Source: DATBLZ01 sp036555065 | GTDB taxonomy: Bacteria > Pseudomonadota > Gammaproteobacteria > Steroidobacterales > Rariloculaceae | NCBI GenBank assembly: GCA_036555065.1 | Contig: DATBLZ010000099.1 | Coordinates: 1-30,755 of the forward strand | DNA: 30,755 nucleotides | Reading direction: 5' to 3' | Part shown: piece by piece, positions 22,171-30,366 of the stretch | How positions within the stretch are numbered: position 1 is the first letter of the stretch | How the letters are laid out: every line of letters starts with the position of its first letter | Program-made: the position numbers and the translations under genes | The notes under the pieces: generated by a model | What the model saw: the letters and a program-made list of their open reading frames with translations, nothing else | Told to the model about the DNA's origin: nothing | The model's database searches: none

Positions 22171-23721
22171 TTGTTGCAATCGAACGTCGACTGGCTGCAG
22201 CGGAAAGAGCATGCCGAGCGAGTGCGCCGCGGCCTCAGGGGAGTCGAGAAGGAGAGCCTGCGCGTCTCCGGCGACGGCGCTCTCGCGCGAACCCCGCATC
22301 CGCGCGCGATCGGCGCGGCGCTCACGCACCCATTTCTGACTACCGACTACTCGGAGGCGTTGCTCGAGTTCGTCACTCCGCCGCACGCATCGAATTGGGA
22401 GACGCTGCAATTCCTCTGCGACTTGCACTCGTTCGTTTACCGGCGTCTCGGCGACGAGCTCCTATGGCCGGCGAGCATGCCCTGCATCGTCGGCCGCGAT
22501 GCGGACGTGCCGATCGCCGACTACGGGCCGAGCAACGCCGGGATGCTGCGCACGATCTATCGACGCGGCCTCGGCCATCGCTATGGCCGCACGATGCAAG
22601 CGATAGCGGGCGCGCATTTTAATTTCTCGCTGCCCGATGAGCTCTGGGCCGTTTATCGAGATCAGGACCGATCCGCGTTGCCGCTCACCGGGTTCAAGTC
22701 GGAGCGGCTCATGGGTCTCGTGCGCAACTATCGGCGCTACGCTTGGCTCGTCGTCTATCTGTTCGGCGCCTCCCCGGCGCTCTGCAAGACGTTTCGTCCC
22801 CAACCCCACGAGCTGCTCGAGGAGCTCGATTCAGCGACGTGGTATGGGCCGTACGCGACGTCGCTGCGCATGAGCGACATCGGCTACCGCAACTCGGGGC
22901 AGGCGCGGCTCGGCATCTCGGCAAATTCTCTAGAGAAGTACGTCGCTGCGCTCAAGACGGCCGTGACGACAAAGGATCCGCGCTACGCTGAAATCGGCGT
23001 TAACGTGAATGGCGAGTTTCGACAGTTGAACGCCAACGTTCTCCAAATCGAGAATGAGTATTACAGCTCCGTGCGCCCGAAGCCCCGCGATCGTTCGGTG
23101 CGTGCTCTCACGGCGCTCGAACGAGACGGCGTCGAATACGTCGAAATCCGCACGCTCGACCTCAGCATCGCTGACCCCGTCGGCGTAAACCAATCGCAAA
23201 TGCGCTTTCTCGAGGCGCTCCTGATTTATTGTCTGCTCAGCGAAAGCCCGTCGATTTCCGCGGCGGAGCAGACGGAGATCGATGCCCGCGATATTCGGGT
23301 CGCGCGCGAAGGGCGCCGCCCGCGCCTCAAAATAGACGTGCGCGGTCGCTCTGTCGAGTTGCGCAAAGCGGGTCTCGAAATTCTTCGCGGCGTCGCGGAA
23401 ACTGCGGCACTGCTCGACGGCGGGAACGCGGACTACTCCGCTGCGGTCACAGCAGCAGAGAGCGCGCTCGAGAACTCCGCGGAGACTCCCTCCGCCAAGC
23501 TCATCCGGGAGCTCAGCGCCACCGGCGCGAGTTTTCTCGAATACGCCCTCGAGGTCGCGAAGCAACACCGTAGTTATTTCGTATCGCTGCCGCTCGACCC
23601 TGTCAAAGAGGATATTCTCGAGGCTGCCGTGGCCCGCTCTTTGGCCGATGCCGCAGCGCTCGAAGCAGAGGACCAGCTGCCTTTCGCCGAGTATTTGCGC
23701 CGTTATTCCGAGCTGCCGTGA
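22171..23721 (+). CDS. gshA: Glutamate-cysteine ligase
   Basis: GshA joins glutamate and cysteine with ATP, the first and rate-limiting step of glutathione synthesis. The protein (516 residues from the TTG at 22171) matches the gammaproteobacterial GshA family (518 in E. coli): RGLRGVEKESLRVSGDG, ALTHPFLTTDYSEALLEFVT, WPASMPCI, GAHFNFSLPDELW, MSDIGYRNSGQ and YVEIRTLDLSIADPVGVN. The start is uncertain. GTG at 22153 has no ribosome site and sits at the predicted transcript start, so it could be leaderless. TTG at 22171 has GGGGAG 6 bases upstream, which I prefer; TTG 22174 is also possible. The gene ends before a GC-rich hairpin. Confidence 0.95.
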   Translation: MLQSNVDWLQRKEHAERVRRGLRGVEKESLRVSGDGALARTPHPRAIGAALTHPFLTTDYSEALLEFVTPPHASNWETLQFLCDLHSFVYRRLGDELLWPASMPCIVGRDADVPIADYGPSNAGMLRTIYRRGLGHRYGRTMQAIAGAHFNFSLPDELWAVYRDQDRSALPLTGFKSERLMGLVRNYRRYAWLVVYLFGASPALCKTFRPQPHELLEELDSATWYGPYATSLRMSDIGYRNSGQARLGISANSLEKYVAALKTAVTTKDPRYAEIGVNVNGEFRQLNANVLQIENEYYSSVRPKPRDRSVRALTALERDGVEYVEIRTLDLSIADPVGVNQSQMRFLEALLIYCLLSESPSISAAEQTEIDARDIRVAREGRRPRLKIDVRGRSVELRKAGLEILRGVAETAALLDGGNADYSAAVTAAESALENSAETPSAKLIRELSATGASFLEYALEVAKQHRSYFVSLPLDPVKEDILEAAVARSLADAAALEAEDQLPFAEYLRRYSELP

Positions 23722-23763
23722 GGATTCGGGCCGGGCCGCGCCTAAAACTGTGATTCTGTTAAC

Positions 23764-23780
23764 CGCGCGCCCGGCGCGCG
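23764..23780. repeat. GC hairpin downstream of gshA
   Basis: CGCGCGCC and GGCGCGCG are perfect inverted repeats around a single C; the physical stem is about 6 bp with a 5-base loop. No T-run follows. It lies 43 bases after the gshA stop and 36 bases before the next gene, so it may mark the 3' end of gshA. The alternating CG is also a possible Z-DNA stretch. Evidence is weak. Confidence 0.3.
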
Positions 23781-23815
23781 TGGCCGAAACTGGCCCTTTC
23801 GTTTAGGACACTGGA

Positions 23816-24448
23816 ATGCGCCGACTCTTCATCTTAGGACTGCTCGTGGGCTTCGCGGGCCTCCTTGCGGGTGTTCATTTTTTTCCGTGGGTCAGCCATA
23901 CGCGGCTGTCGTCGCAGACGTCCGTCGTTGCGAACGGCGGCCGTAGCGAGCAGTTCGTGATCCGCTTGCCGGCGGATCGCATCGAAACCGTCGCGCTCGA
24001 TGGACCGGGGTCGCCGGCAGCCAATTTTGGCGCGGCGCTCGATAGTCAAGCGCCGGCGCTCGAGCATTTCAAGATTCGCGACCGCTCCGGCAACGTCGTC
24101 GGCATCGCGGCACGGCATTGGGCACTATCGCAGGATGGCGCGACGACGACGTGGGCGCTCATCTTTCCGGCCCGCGGAGCCGTCGTTGTCGCGCATGCGG
24201 GCGAGGCGCGCGACGCGATCGCGGCCGCGCTTCGAGGCCGCGGCCACGTCGCGGGCTCGCAATGGGATGGCGAGCTCAACGTTGCGCTCGTCGACGACGC
24301 GGCTACGACGCGGAGCGTCATCGGGCTCAAAGAGTTCGAAGGGCTCGACGTCCGCTACACGGAAGAGTGGAGATTGACCGGCGTCGACGAGCATGGCGCG
24401 GTCCGCGGGACGATCGAGCTCGACACCGTTAGCCGGCGCGGCAGCTGA
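23816..24448 (+). CDS. Membrane-anchored protein of unknown function (first of a pair)
   Basis: A 210-residue protein. An N-terminal hydrophobic helix (about 3-24, LFILGLLVGFAGLLAGVHFF) acts as signal anchor, and the rest looks exported and beta-rich, with FVIRLPADRI, ALEHFKIRDRSGNVVGIAAR and an ELDTVSRR end. I recognise no family. It is followed after one base by another anchored protein, so the two are one operon and probably one complex. AGGA lies upstream of the ATG. No lipobox and no catalytic motif are visible. Confidence 0.78.
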   Translation: MRRLFILGLLVGFAGLLAGVHFFPWVSHTRLSSQTSVVANGGRSEQFVIRLPADRIETVALDGPGSPAANFGAALDSQAPALEHFKIRDRSGNVVGIAARHWALSQDGATTTWALIFPARGAVVVAHAGEARDAIAAALRGRGHVAGSQWDGELNVALVDDAATTRSVIGLKEFEGLDVRYTEEWRLTGVDEHGAVRGTIELDTVSRRGS

Positions 24449-24449
24449 T

Positions 24450-25166
24450 ATGAAGTACGTAATCGCCACATTGCTCGGAGTCCTGCTCGGCGCCGCCGGC
24501 GCCGCCGCCGTCCTCTACTACAACCCGCTGACCAGAGTTCGCGAATTGCCGCCCAAGGAGTCCTGGACGCTTAACTACGACTTCCCCGGGGGCAGCACGC
24601 TCGCGCTGACCCACGCTGGGCAGCTCGGGCTGCCGCTCATACCGAGCGATGTCGCGACGTTGTGGGAAACGGCGATCACCGATGTCGTTCTCAACGTGCT
24701 CGTGCTCGAGGACGAAAACGGCGCGCCGCGCGCGTTGGCCTCGCGAATCAGCGTGCCGTCGCGCGAGACCGATCTTCTGCTGCGGGGCTTCCTCGTCTCG
24801 GAGCATTGGCTCATCACGGTTCCAGGTCAGGGGACGCTGTTCGTCGACGGCGAGAACAACCTGTGGCCGTTTCTCAAGGAGTCGTTGATACCGGTCAAGT
24901 ACCTTCAACAGGAATGGCACGGGCCCGTTCGTTATCCCGTGACCATCGGGCCAACCGTGGGCCGTACGGCCGAGGTCTTCGGCGTCAGCGGCGCGTATGC
25001 GGGCCTGCGCGGAAGCGCAGTCGAGAGCTATGACTTACGCCGCTTCAGCTCCGACTTCGGCATCGAAGCGTTGCGCGGCACGCTCGCGGTGGCGCTCGAG
25101 GAGCGCGCTGACGCCGTCGAAGCCGAGCTCGCGGCCAAGCCTGCAACGACGGCGGGACGTGAATAA
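24450..25166 (+). CDS. Membrane-anchored protein of unknown function (second of a pair)
   Basis: A 238-residue protein with an N-terminal membrane helix (about 3-24, YVIATLLGVLLGAAGAAAVL) followed by YYNPLTRVRELPPKESWTLN. The exported part has mixed alpha/beta character, with GQGTLFVDGENNLWPF and GPVRYPVTIGPTVG. It ends with an alanine- and glutamate-rich helix. The ATG at 24450 is one base after the preceding stop, which argues for coupled translation; a longer frame from 24393 would overlap that gene and is rejected. Function unknown; an envelope role is inferred from topology. Confidence 0.78.
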   Translation: MKYVIATLLGVLLGAAGAAAVLYYNPLTRVRELPPKESWTLNYDFPGGSTLALTHAGQLGLPLIPSDVATLWETAITDVVLNVLVLEDENGAPRALASRISVPSRETDLLLRGFLVSEHWLITVPGQGTLFVDGENNLWPFLKESLIPVKYLQQEWHGPVRYPVTIGPTVGRTAEVFGVSGAYAGLRGSAVESYDLRRFSSDFGIEALRGTLAVALEERADAVEAELAAKPATTAGRE

Positions 25167-25170
25167 CGCC

Positions 25171-26388
25171 TCACGCGACAAAGCGCGTTAGATCGGCCGC
25201 TGGGTCGGCGAGCGATTCGGCGGGCACCTCGACGCGGCTTGCGAGCAGCTTCTTCCCTTGCATGAACTCGCGCGGGCTGTTCACGGCATCGATCGCAACG
25301 AGCCGTTCCTGCCGCAAGTAGTACATCGCGAAGCTCTGGGCGCGCATGTCGCCGCGCTGCACGACTCGGTCATAGTCGATCGCAAATCCGGCAATCTGCA
25401 GCTTGAGATCGTACTGATCGGACCAGAACCATGGCACATCGGCGAACGGCTGCTCTTGGCCGAGCAAGCTCGCGGCCGCAGCCTTGCCCTGCTCGATGGC
25501 GTTATTGACCGATTCGAGCCGCAGGCTGCGGCCAACGAATGGGTGCGGCTGATTCGTGCAATCGCCCGCGGCCACGATTCGCGGCTCACGCGTGCGTGCG
25601 CAGGCGTCGACGCGTATCCCGTTATCGCACGGCAGGCCCGCGCGCTCGGCGAGCTCGACGTTCGGCACGATGCCGATTCCGACGACCACGAGATCGCAAG
25701 GAAAGCTCTCGCCGCCCGTGCTCAACACGGCGGTGACGGAATCTCGGCCGCGGAACTCGGCGACCTGAGTCGCGCAGCGAATCGCGACACCGCGCGCCGC
25801 GTGATAGTCGGCGAAGAACTGCGCGGTTTCGGCACACATGACGCGGCTCAAGACGCGTTCGGCCGCTTCGAGCACGGTAACGGCGCAGCCGAGCTCGGTC
25901 ATGACTGCCGCGATTTCAAGACCAATGTAGCCGGCGCCGACGATCACGACGCGGGATCCGGGTTTCAACTCCGCTCTGATCGAATCGACGTCGTCGATCG
26001 TCCGTACGTAATGGACGCCGCGCAAATCCGCTCCGGGGACGGTCATGCGCCGCGGCCGACTTCCCGTCGCGAGCAACAGGCGATCGTAGGCGAGGCTCCG
26101 TCCGTCGGCGAGGCCGACTCGGCCCGCGGCTACGTCGAGCTCCTCTGCGCGAACGCCGAGGTGCAGGTCGACCGCGCGCGCGGCATAGAAGCTCTCGGGC
26201 CGCAGATGCAGGCGCTCGCGCTCGAGCGCGCCGGCCAAGTACTTCTTGGAGAGCGGCGGGCGCTGATAGGGCACGTGCGGCTCGTCGCCGACGAGCGCGA
26301 TGTTGCCGGCGTATCCGCTTTGGCGAAGCGACTGGATCGCTTGGACGGCGGCTTGGCCGCCGCCGATGACGAGGAGTTGTTCCTGCAT
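25171..26388 (-). CDS. FAD-dependent ferredoxin/rubredoxin-reductase-like oxidoreductase
   Basis: A 405-residue flavoprotein of the ferredoxin reductase component family (ThcD, HcaD, CamA, AlkT relatives), which passes electrons from NAD(P)H to a small redox protein for an oxygenase or P450. The FAD loop LVIGGGQAAVQAIQSLR starts at residue 6, VPYQRPPLSKKYL is the family signature, LLLATGSRPRR and the NAD loop VIVGAGYIGLEIAAV follow, then VVVGIGIVPN and AAGDCTNQ. The C-terminal reductase domain ends normally. No oxygenase or ferredoxin gene is adjacent, so the electron acceptor is unknown. Divergent from the quinone oxidoreductase with only 44 bases between starts. Confidence 0.9.
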   Translation of the reverse strand: MQEQLLVIGGGQAAVQAIQSLRQSGYAGNIALVGDEPHVPYQRPPLSKKYLAGALERERLHLRPESFYAARAVDLHLGVRAEELDVAAGRVGLADGRSLAYDRLLLATGSRPRRMTVPGADLRGVHYVRTIDDVDSIRAELKPGSRVVIVGAGYIGLEIAAVMTELGCAVTVLEAAERVLSRVMCAETAQFFADYHAARGVAIRCATQVAEFRGRDSVTAVLSTGGESFPCDLVVVGIGIVPNVELAERAGLPCDNGIRVDACARTREPRIVAAGDCTNQPHPFVGRSLRLESVNNAIEQGKAAAASLLGQEQPFADVPWFWSDQYDLKLQIAGFAIDYDRVVQRGDMRAQSFAMYYLRQERLVAIDAVNSPREFMQGKKLLASRVEVPAESLADPAADLTRFVA

Positions 26389-26432
26389 TGCGCCCTGTTT
26401 CGTTACGCGCCGCTCTTCATGATACTTACAGC

Positions 26433-27410
26433 ATGACGCGCGCCGTAAGGATTTACGCGTTCGGAGGGCCCGAGGTCCTGCGCCTCGTCGACGTGACCGT
26501 AGGCGCGCCGTCGCCGGGCCAGGTTCGAGTGCGGCATGAGGCCATTGGGCTCAATATGGTCGATACCTACTATCGATCGGGCCTCTATTCGCTCGAGCTC
26601 CCGAGCGGCCTCGGCGGCGAAGCGAGCGGAGTCGTGACGGCCGTCGGCAGCAGCGCCACGGGATTCACGGTCGGCGACCGCGTCGCGTACGCGAGCCCCG
26701 CGCCGTTCGACGCCTACTCGCAGGAACGGTTGCTCGACGCAAAATGGCTCGTGCGAATCCCGCCGGCGATTACGGCGAAAACGGCCGCGGCGATGCTGCT
26801 CAAAGGGCTCACGTCCTGGTTTCTCCTCAAGCGCAGCTATGCAGTACGACCCGGAGATTGGCTGCTGCTCTACGCCGCTGCCGGCGGTGTCGGGCTCATC
26901 GCGGCGCAATGGGCCAAGCGCCTCGGCGGCCGCGTGATCGGCATCGTGAGCACCGCAGAAAAACGCGCGCTCGCGCTCGCGCACGGCTGCGAGCAGGTTC
27001 TGTTGGCGGGCAAAGAAGACGTGGTCGCGCGCGTGCGCGCGCTCACCGGCGGCGCGGGTGTCGCCGCGGTTTACGACTCCGTCGGCAGGGATACGTTTTT
27101 CCAGTCGCTCGATTGCTTGCGGCCCCACGGCGTCATGGTCAGCTTCGGCAATTCCTCGGGGCCCGTGGCACCCTTCGCGCCCGCGGAGCTGCAAAAGCGC
27201 GGCTCGTTGTATTTGACCCGGCCGAGTTTGTTCGATTTCATCCGCACGCGCGCCGCGCTCGAGGCGGGCGCGTGCGAGCTCATCGAGCTCGTCGCGAATG
27301 GGGATATTCGAATCGAAATCGGCGCCGAGTACGCGCTCGCCGATGCGGCCGCGGCGCATACCGACCTGGCGCACCGCCAAACCGTGGGATCCTCGGTACT
27401 GATTCCCTGA
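26433..27410 (+). CDS. NADPH:quinone oxidoreductase, zinc-independent MDR family
   Basis: A 325-residue member of the medium-chain dehydrogenase/reductase superfamily, quinone oxidoreductase (QOR) branch, which reduces quinones or related enones with NADPH. It begins RIYAFGGPEVLRLVDV, has NMVDTYYRSGLY and LGGEASGVVTAVG, then the NADPH loop AAAGGVGLIAAQWAKRLGG, and YDSVGRDTFFQSLDCLRPHG. The catalytic zinc cysteines of alcohol dehydrogenases are absent, as expected. Length matches QOR (about 327). The ATG at 26433 gives the family N-terminus; the frame open from 26388 overlaps the divergent flavoprotein start. Confidence 0.92.
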   Translation: MTRAVRIYAFGGPEVLRLVDVTVGAPSPGQVRVRHEAIGLNMVDTYYRSGLYSLELPSGLGGEASGVVTAVGSSATGFTVGDRVAYASPAPFDAYSQERLLDAKWLVRIPPAITAKTAAAMLLKGLTSWFLLKRSYAVRPGDWLLLYAAAGGVGLIAAQWAKRLGGRVIGIVSTAEKRALALAHGCEQVLLAGKEDVVARVRALTGGAGVAAVYDSVGRDTFFQSLDCLRPHGVMVSFGNSSGPVAPFAPAELQKRGSLYLTRPSLFDFIRTRAALEAGACELIELVANGDIRIEIGAEYALADAAAAHTDLAHRQTVGSSVLIP

Positions 27411-27485
27411 CGCGGATTACTGCGCGGTTTCCCCGGATATCCGGCTCGCTCGCGGTTGGGCGCGTGCTCTAGCCTCTTCCCTCGA

Positions 27486-27989
27486 ATGCCGCGCCAAGAT
27501 CACGAAGCGCGCTACCCGGATTCGATGCATGCCGTGTTCATGGCACTCAACCGGATCTTGGGCAAGCACCGTTGGGCCATGACCGGAGGGCTCGGTGATG
27601 CGGACGCGCTGCCCAGAGCCGGATGCCGATACGCGCGCAACCGCAAGTCGGTGCTGCGGCAAGGCCGCGTGCTCGAGGTCATTCGACCCGTATCGTTCAC
27701 TCTACATGAGACGCTCTACGATCCGCCGTGCCGCGTGCGCTTGCAGTTGCGCTTCAGAATTCATGCGCTGGCCCGGGAATCGATGTTGCACTTGGTCTTG
27801 AGCTATCAGCTCAACGGCGCCGCGTCGATGCGCAGCCGCCATTGGCATGGCCGTCTGCATGAGCACTGCGCACGCATGCTGCGATTCGTCGCCGCGGAGC
27901 TCGCGCGCTCGCGGCAACCGGCTACAACGTGCTCCACGTCACGCGATTCGCACGGAAACGTGATTTGTCTCACGAGCGATTCGCGGTAG
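27486..27989 (+). CDS. Unknown protein, possibly SRPBCC/START-like fold
   Basis: A 167-residue soluble protein. The middle shows alternating beta strands (VLEVIRPVSFTLHETLYDPP, VRLQLRFRIHAL, LHLVLSYQLNG) followed by a C-terminal helix (HEHCARMLRFVAAELA), the layout of SRPBCC/polyketide-cyclase proteins, which bind hydrophobic ligands. The match is by pattern only. The start at 27486 has a weak ribosome site; ATG at 27525 is possible. Cysteines near the end (PATTCSTS, NVICLTSDS) are not recognised as a motif. It is 75 bases after the quinone oxidoreductase and 19 bases before the next unknown gene. Confidence 0.68.
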   Translation: MPRQDHEARYPDSMHAVFMALNRILGKHRWAMTGGLGDADALPRAGCRYARNRKSVLRQGRVLEVIRPVSFTLHETLYDPPCRVRLQLRFRIHALARESMLHLVLSYQLNGAASMRSRHWHGRLHEHCARMLRFVAAELARSRQPATTCSTSRDSHGNVICLTSDSR

Positions 27990-28008
27990 GAGTTCCTATA
28001 CTCGAGGC

Positions 28009-28626
28009 GTGGAGCAAGTTGCCCGTATTCGGCCGGTCGTGAGCCTCCAGGAGTTCTTCAAGGACTCGGTCGGGCACGCGATGGCGCGCCAGCGCATCAA
28101 AGCCGACGAGCACACTGCGTACTACGTCGTGAATCTGCTGACGCTATTTGCGCGCTCAGAGGCGCTGTTCGACCAGACGGAGAACGGCCTCGAGCTCAAA
28201 CCGCTCGCCAAAGTCATCGCTGAATCCGTCGCCACCGAGCTCGCGGCCGAGCAGCGCCACGCTCTGCAACGCGTCGGCGACGTTGCGCTCTTCATCGCCG
28301 GCTTCCTTCCCGACGGCCTCGTCGCGCGGCTCGTCGACGTCGACTACTACATCCGTCTCGGCGGCTGTGCTTACAGCTCTCTGTCCGCCAGAGTGCGCGG
28401 CTCGTTGCGCGGCCAAGTATTCGGGGTCGTCTTCGCCGAGCTCGCCGAGAAATTTCGCGACTTCGTCGACGTGCTCAACGAAGTCAGCGCCGACGCGCAC
28501 AAGACCGATATCGACGTGCTACGCACGTACGAAGTCTGGCTGCGCACGGGCAGCACGCGCGCGGCGCGGCTCCTGCGGAGCAAGGGCATCGAGCCGTTGC
28601 CGCGCGGCCCGCACACGCAGCACTGA
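28009..28626 (+). CDS. Unknown protein (first of a two-gene unit)
   Basis: A 205-residue, mostly helical soluble protein, with SLQEFFKDSVGHAMARQRIK, HTAYYVVNLLTLFARSE and VGDVALFIAGFLPDGLVAR, then a DVDYYIRLGGCAY stretch. No signal peptide or known motif is visible. The start is GTG at 28009, 6 bases after a TATACT hexamer, so the message may be leaderless; GTG 28039 is an alternative. Only 6 bases separate it from the next gene, which suggests a joint function. I do not recognise the family. Confidence 0.75.
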   Translation: MEQVARIRPVVSLQEFFKDSVGHAMARQRIKADEHTAYYVVNLLTLFARSEALFDQTENGLELKPLAKVIAESVATELAAEQRHALQRVGDVALFIAGFLPDGLVARLVDVDYYIRLGGCAYSSLSARVRGSLRGQVFGVVFAELAEKFRDFVDVLNEVSADAHKTDIDVLRTYEVWLRTGSTRAARLLRSKGIEPLPRGPHTQH

Positions 28627-28632
28627 ATCCAT

Positions 28633-29274
28633 ATGGTCCTCGGCAACCTGCAGACGTGGCTCACGGACTTCTACGCGCTCGAGCTCGCTTACGACGTTCA
28701 CGATTTCCTGATTACGGACCCGAAGCTCGCGCGCGCGCTCGATCGCGGCGGACGCGAGAACGAGGAGAAGCTGCTCATCGCCGAGGATGACGGCGAAGCG
28801 GCTGTTTCCTTGTATCTGCAACAGGAGATCCTCGATCGTCTCGTCGTGAACGATCCGACGGCGCGGCTCGACGAGCGCAACCTCGCGGATTTCTGGACCG
28901 CTCTAGAGGGCCTGAGCCACTTCACCTACTTCGTGCATCGCGCGAGTCACGATCGCGCCGTTACGCTGCTCGAGATGGAGCTCCAGGCCGAGATCGACAA
29001 GTTCGTCGCGACCGCGGCGCTGCTGCGCCGTCAGGGTGAGCGACCGCCGGCGGCATTGCACGCGTGGCTTTTCGCCCGGACGAAGCTCGCCGCCGAGCTT
29101 TCGGCCGCCGAGCAAGAGCGGTATGCGCGCGCGAATCGTTACGCGGCCAGGTACTGCAGGAAGCTTTGGCCGCGGTTATCGGGGAGCGCCGGCTGGGACG
29201 CCGCGCGCGCGGAGCTCAGGCGCTTCTATCGCCTGACGCGCGCCGCCAAGTTCGATCACATCCAAGCGGCGTGA
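28633..29274 (+). CDS. Unknown protein (second of a two-gene unit)
   Basis: A 213-residue, largely helical soluble protein rich in charged residues and leucine. Notable stretches are AYDVHDFLITDPKLARAL, EKLLIAEDDGEAAVSLYLQQ, LEGLSHFTYFVHRASHD, LLEMELQAEIDKFVATAALL and a basic C-terminus. No family motif is seen. It follows its partner by 6 bases and ends 3 bases before the convergent DUF4340-like gene. Coding potential is supported by codon use and by the tight spacing. Function unknown. Confidence 0.76.
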   Translation: MVLGNLQTWLTDFYALELAYDVHDFLITDPKLARALDRGGRENEEKLLIAEDDGEAAVSLYLQQEILDRLVVNDPTARLDERNLADFWTALEGLSHFTYFVHRASHDRAVTLLEMELQAEIDKFVATAALLRRQGERPPAALHAWLFARTKLAAELSAAEQERYARANRYAARYCRKLWPRLSGSAGWDAARAELRRFYRLTRAAKFDHIQAA

Positions 29275-29277
29275 CCC

Positions 29278-30366
29278 TCAGTTCGGAGCTTTGAGCAGGT
29301 CGGCCCAGCGGCGCGTCAGCTGACCGCGTTGGTAGTCGGGGATCCGATACCGCCAACCGGTGACGCGCGCATTGATGGCTGCGGCCGCGGCCACGGGGTC
29401 CTCGGCGGCCGCGGCGTTCGGCGCCTCGCCGGCCGCGGGTTCCGCCGCGGCGCCGGCCGCATCCGCGGTTGCGGCACCGGCAGGCGCGGCCGCGACCGCA
29501 GGTTCCGCGCGCGCCGCAAACGTGAGCCACGCCGTGTCGCCATCCAACGTTGCAGTCACCGTGACCACGAGGCCGGCGAAGGTTCTGAACTCAGTGATGC
29601 TCGCAGGCGTCGAGGGCTCGGCCGCGGGGGCTACGTCCTCGAGCTTGAGCTCGCGCAGCGCGTTGCCGATGACGTTGGCGACGCTCGGATACGAAAGCTC
29701 CCGCCCTGCCGGAATGCCCGCGACCGTGAAGCTCGTTTCGGCCGCGCTCGCTTTGCTGATCGCTATGACCTCGCCGTCGCTGTGCGTGATCGTCACGCTT
29801 TGGACATCGGCGCTCGGCACATCGACGATCTCGGCCGCGAGCCATTGAGCCGTCGCGCTCGGGAATTCGGGGTTGCGATCGATGAGAAAGCTCGCTGGCT
29901 CGTCGGCGCGGCGTACGTACCTGCTCGTATCGTTGGGCGCGTCGCCGAAGATCAAAACGGGCAACGCCGTCGGCGCCTGGATCGCGACTGCGACTCCCGT
30001 CGCCGCTGCGGCGTCGATCGCTTCGACGCCGAGACGCGCGTGGAAAGCGGGGTTCGAGGTCTTCTCCTCCACGATGTGCGCTTCGCTCAAGCCGACGAGC
30101 GCCTTGCGAAGCTTCGCGAGATCCGCCGCGTACCCCGCCTTTTCCGCAACGCTCCACCCTGCTTCGCTGCGGATTAGAGTCGCAACCGGCTCATTTCCGG
30201 CTCGCGTGACGGTGACGCGTTCGATGGCGTTGAGCGATTCGGCGAGCCCCGGGAGCAGCAGTGCTCCCGTGCTCGTCGCGGGCGCGCTCTGCCGCTGGCC
30301 CACGAGCGCGAGAACGATCGCGAGCACGGCGAGCCCGGCGACGATGAACGTTGCGCGACGGGTCAC
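29278..30366 (-). CDS. DUF4340-like envelope protein
   Basis: A 362-residue protein anchored by one N-terminal helix (about 5-24, ATFIVAGLAVLAIVLALVGQ). The exported part has ERVTVTRAGNEPVATLIRSE, GWSVAEKAGYAADLAKLRKA and LIFGDAPNDTSRYVRRADEP, the layout of DUF4340 proteins found next to GldG-like ABC auxiliary proteins. A long alanine-rich stretch (about 295-335) precedes a conserved-looking end, GWRYRIPDYQRGQLTRRW. Its GTG start overlaps the GldG-like stop by 4 bases, so they are co-translated. It probably belongs to an ABC-2 exporter complex of unknown substrate. Confidence 0.88.
   Translation of the reverse strand: MTRRATFIVAGLAVLAIVLALVGQRQSAPATSTGALLLPGLAESLNAIERVTVTRAGNEPVATLIRSEAGWSVAEKAGYAADLAKLRKALVGLSEAHIVEEKTSNPAFHARLGVEAIDAAAATGVAVAIQAPTALPVLIFGDAPNDTSRYVRRADEPASFLIDRNPEFPSATAQWLAAEIVDVPSADVQSVTITHSDGEVIAISKASAAETSFTVAGIPAGRELSYPSVANVIGNALRELKLEDVAPAAEPSTPASITEFRTFAGLVVTVTATLDGDTAWLTFAARAEPAVAAAPAGAATADAAGAAAEPAAGEAPNAAAAEDPVAAAAAINARVTGWRYRIPDYQRGQLTRRWADLLKAPN

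Noticed and set aside
25258..26436. 392-codon plus-strand frame
   Set aside because: It is antisense to the flavoprotein gene, which has both nucleotide-binding loops.
27433..27444. 12-bp palindrome CCGGATATCCGG after the quinone oxidoreductase gene
   Set aside because: It has no loop for a hairpin, no repeat elsewhere that I saw, and a 12-bp palindrome can occur by chance in GC-rich DNA.
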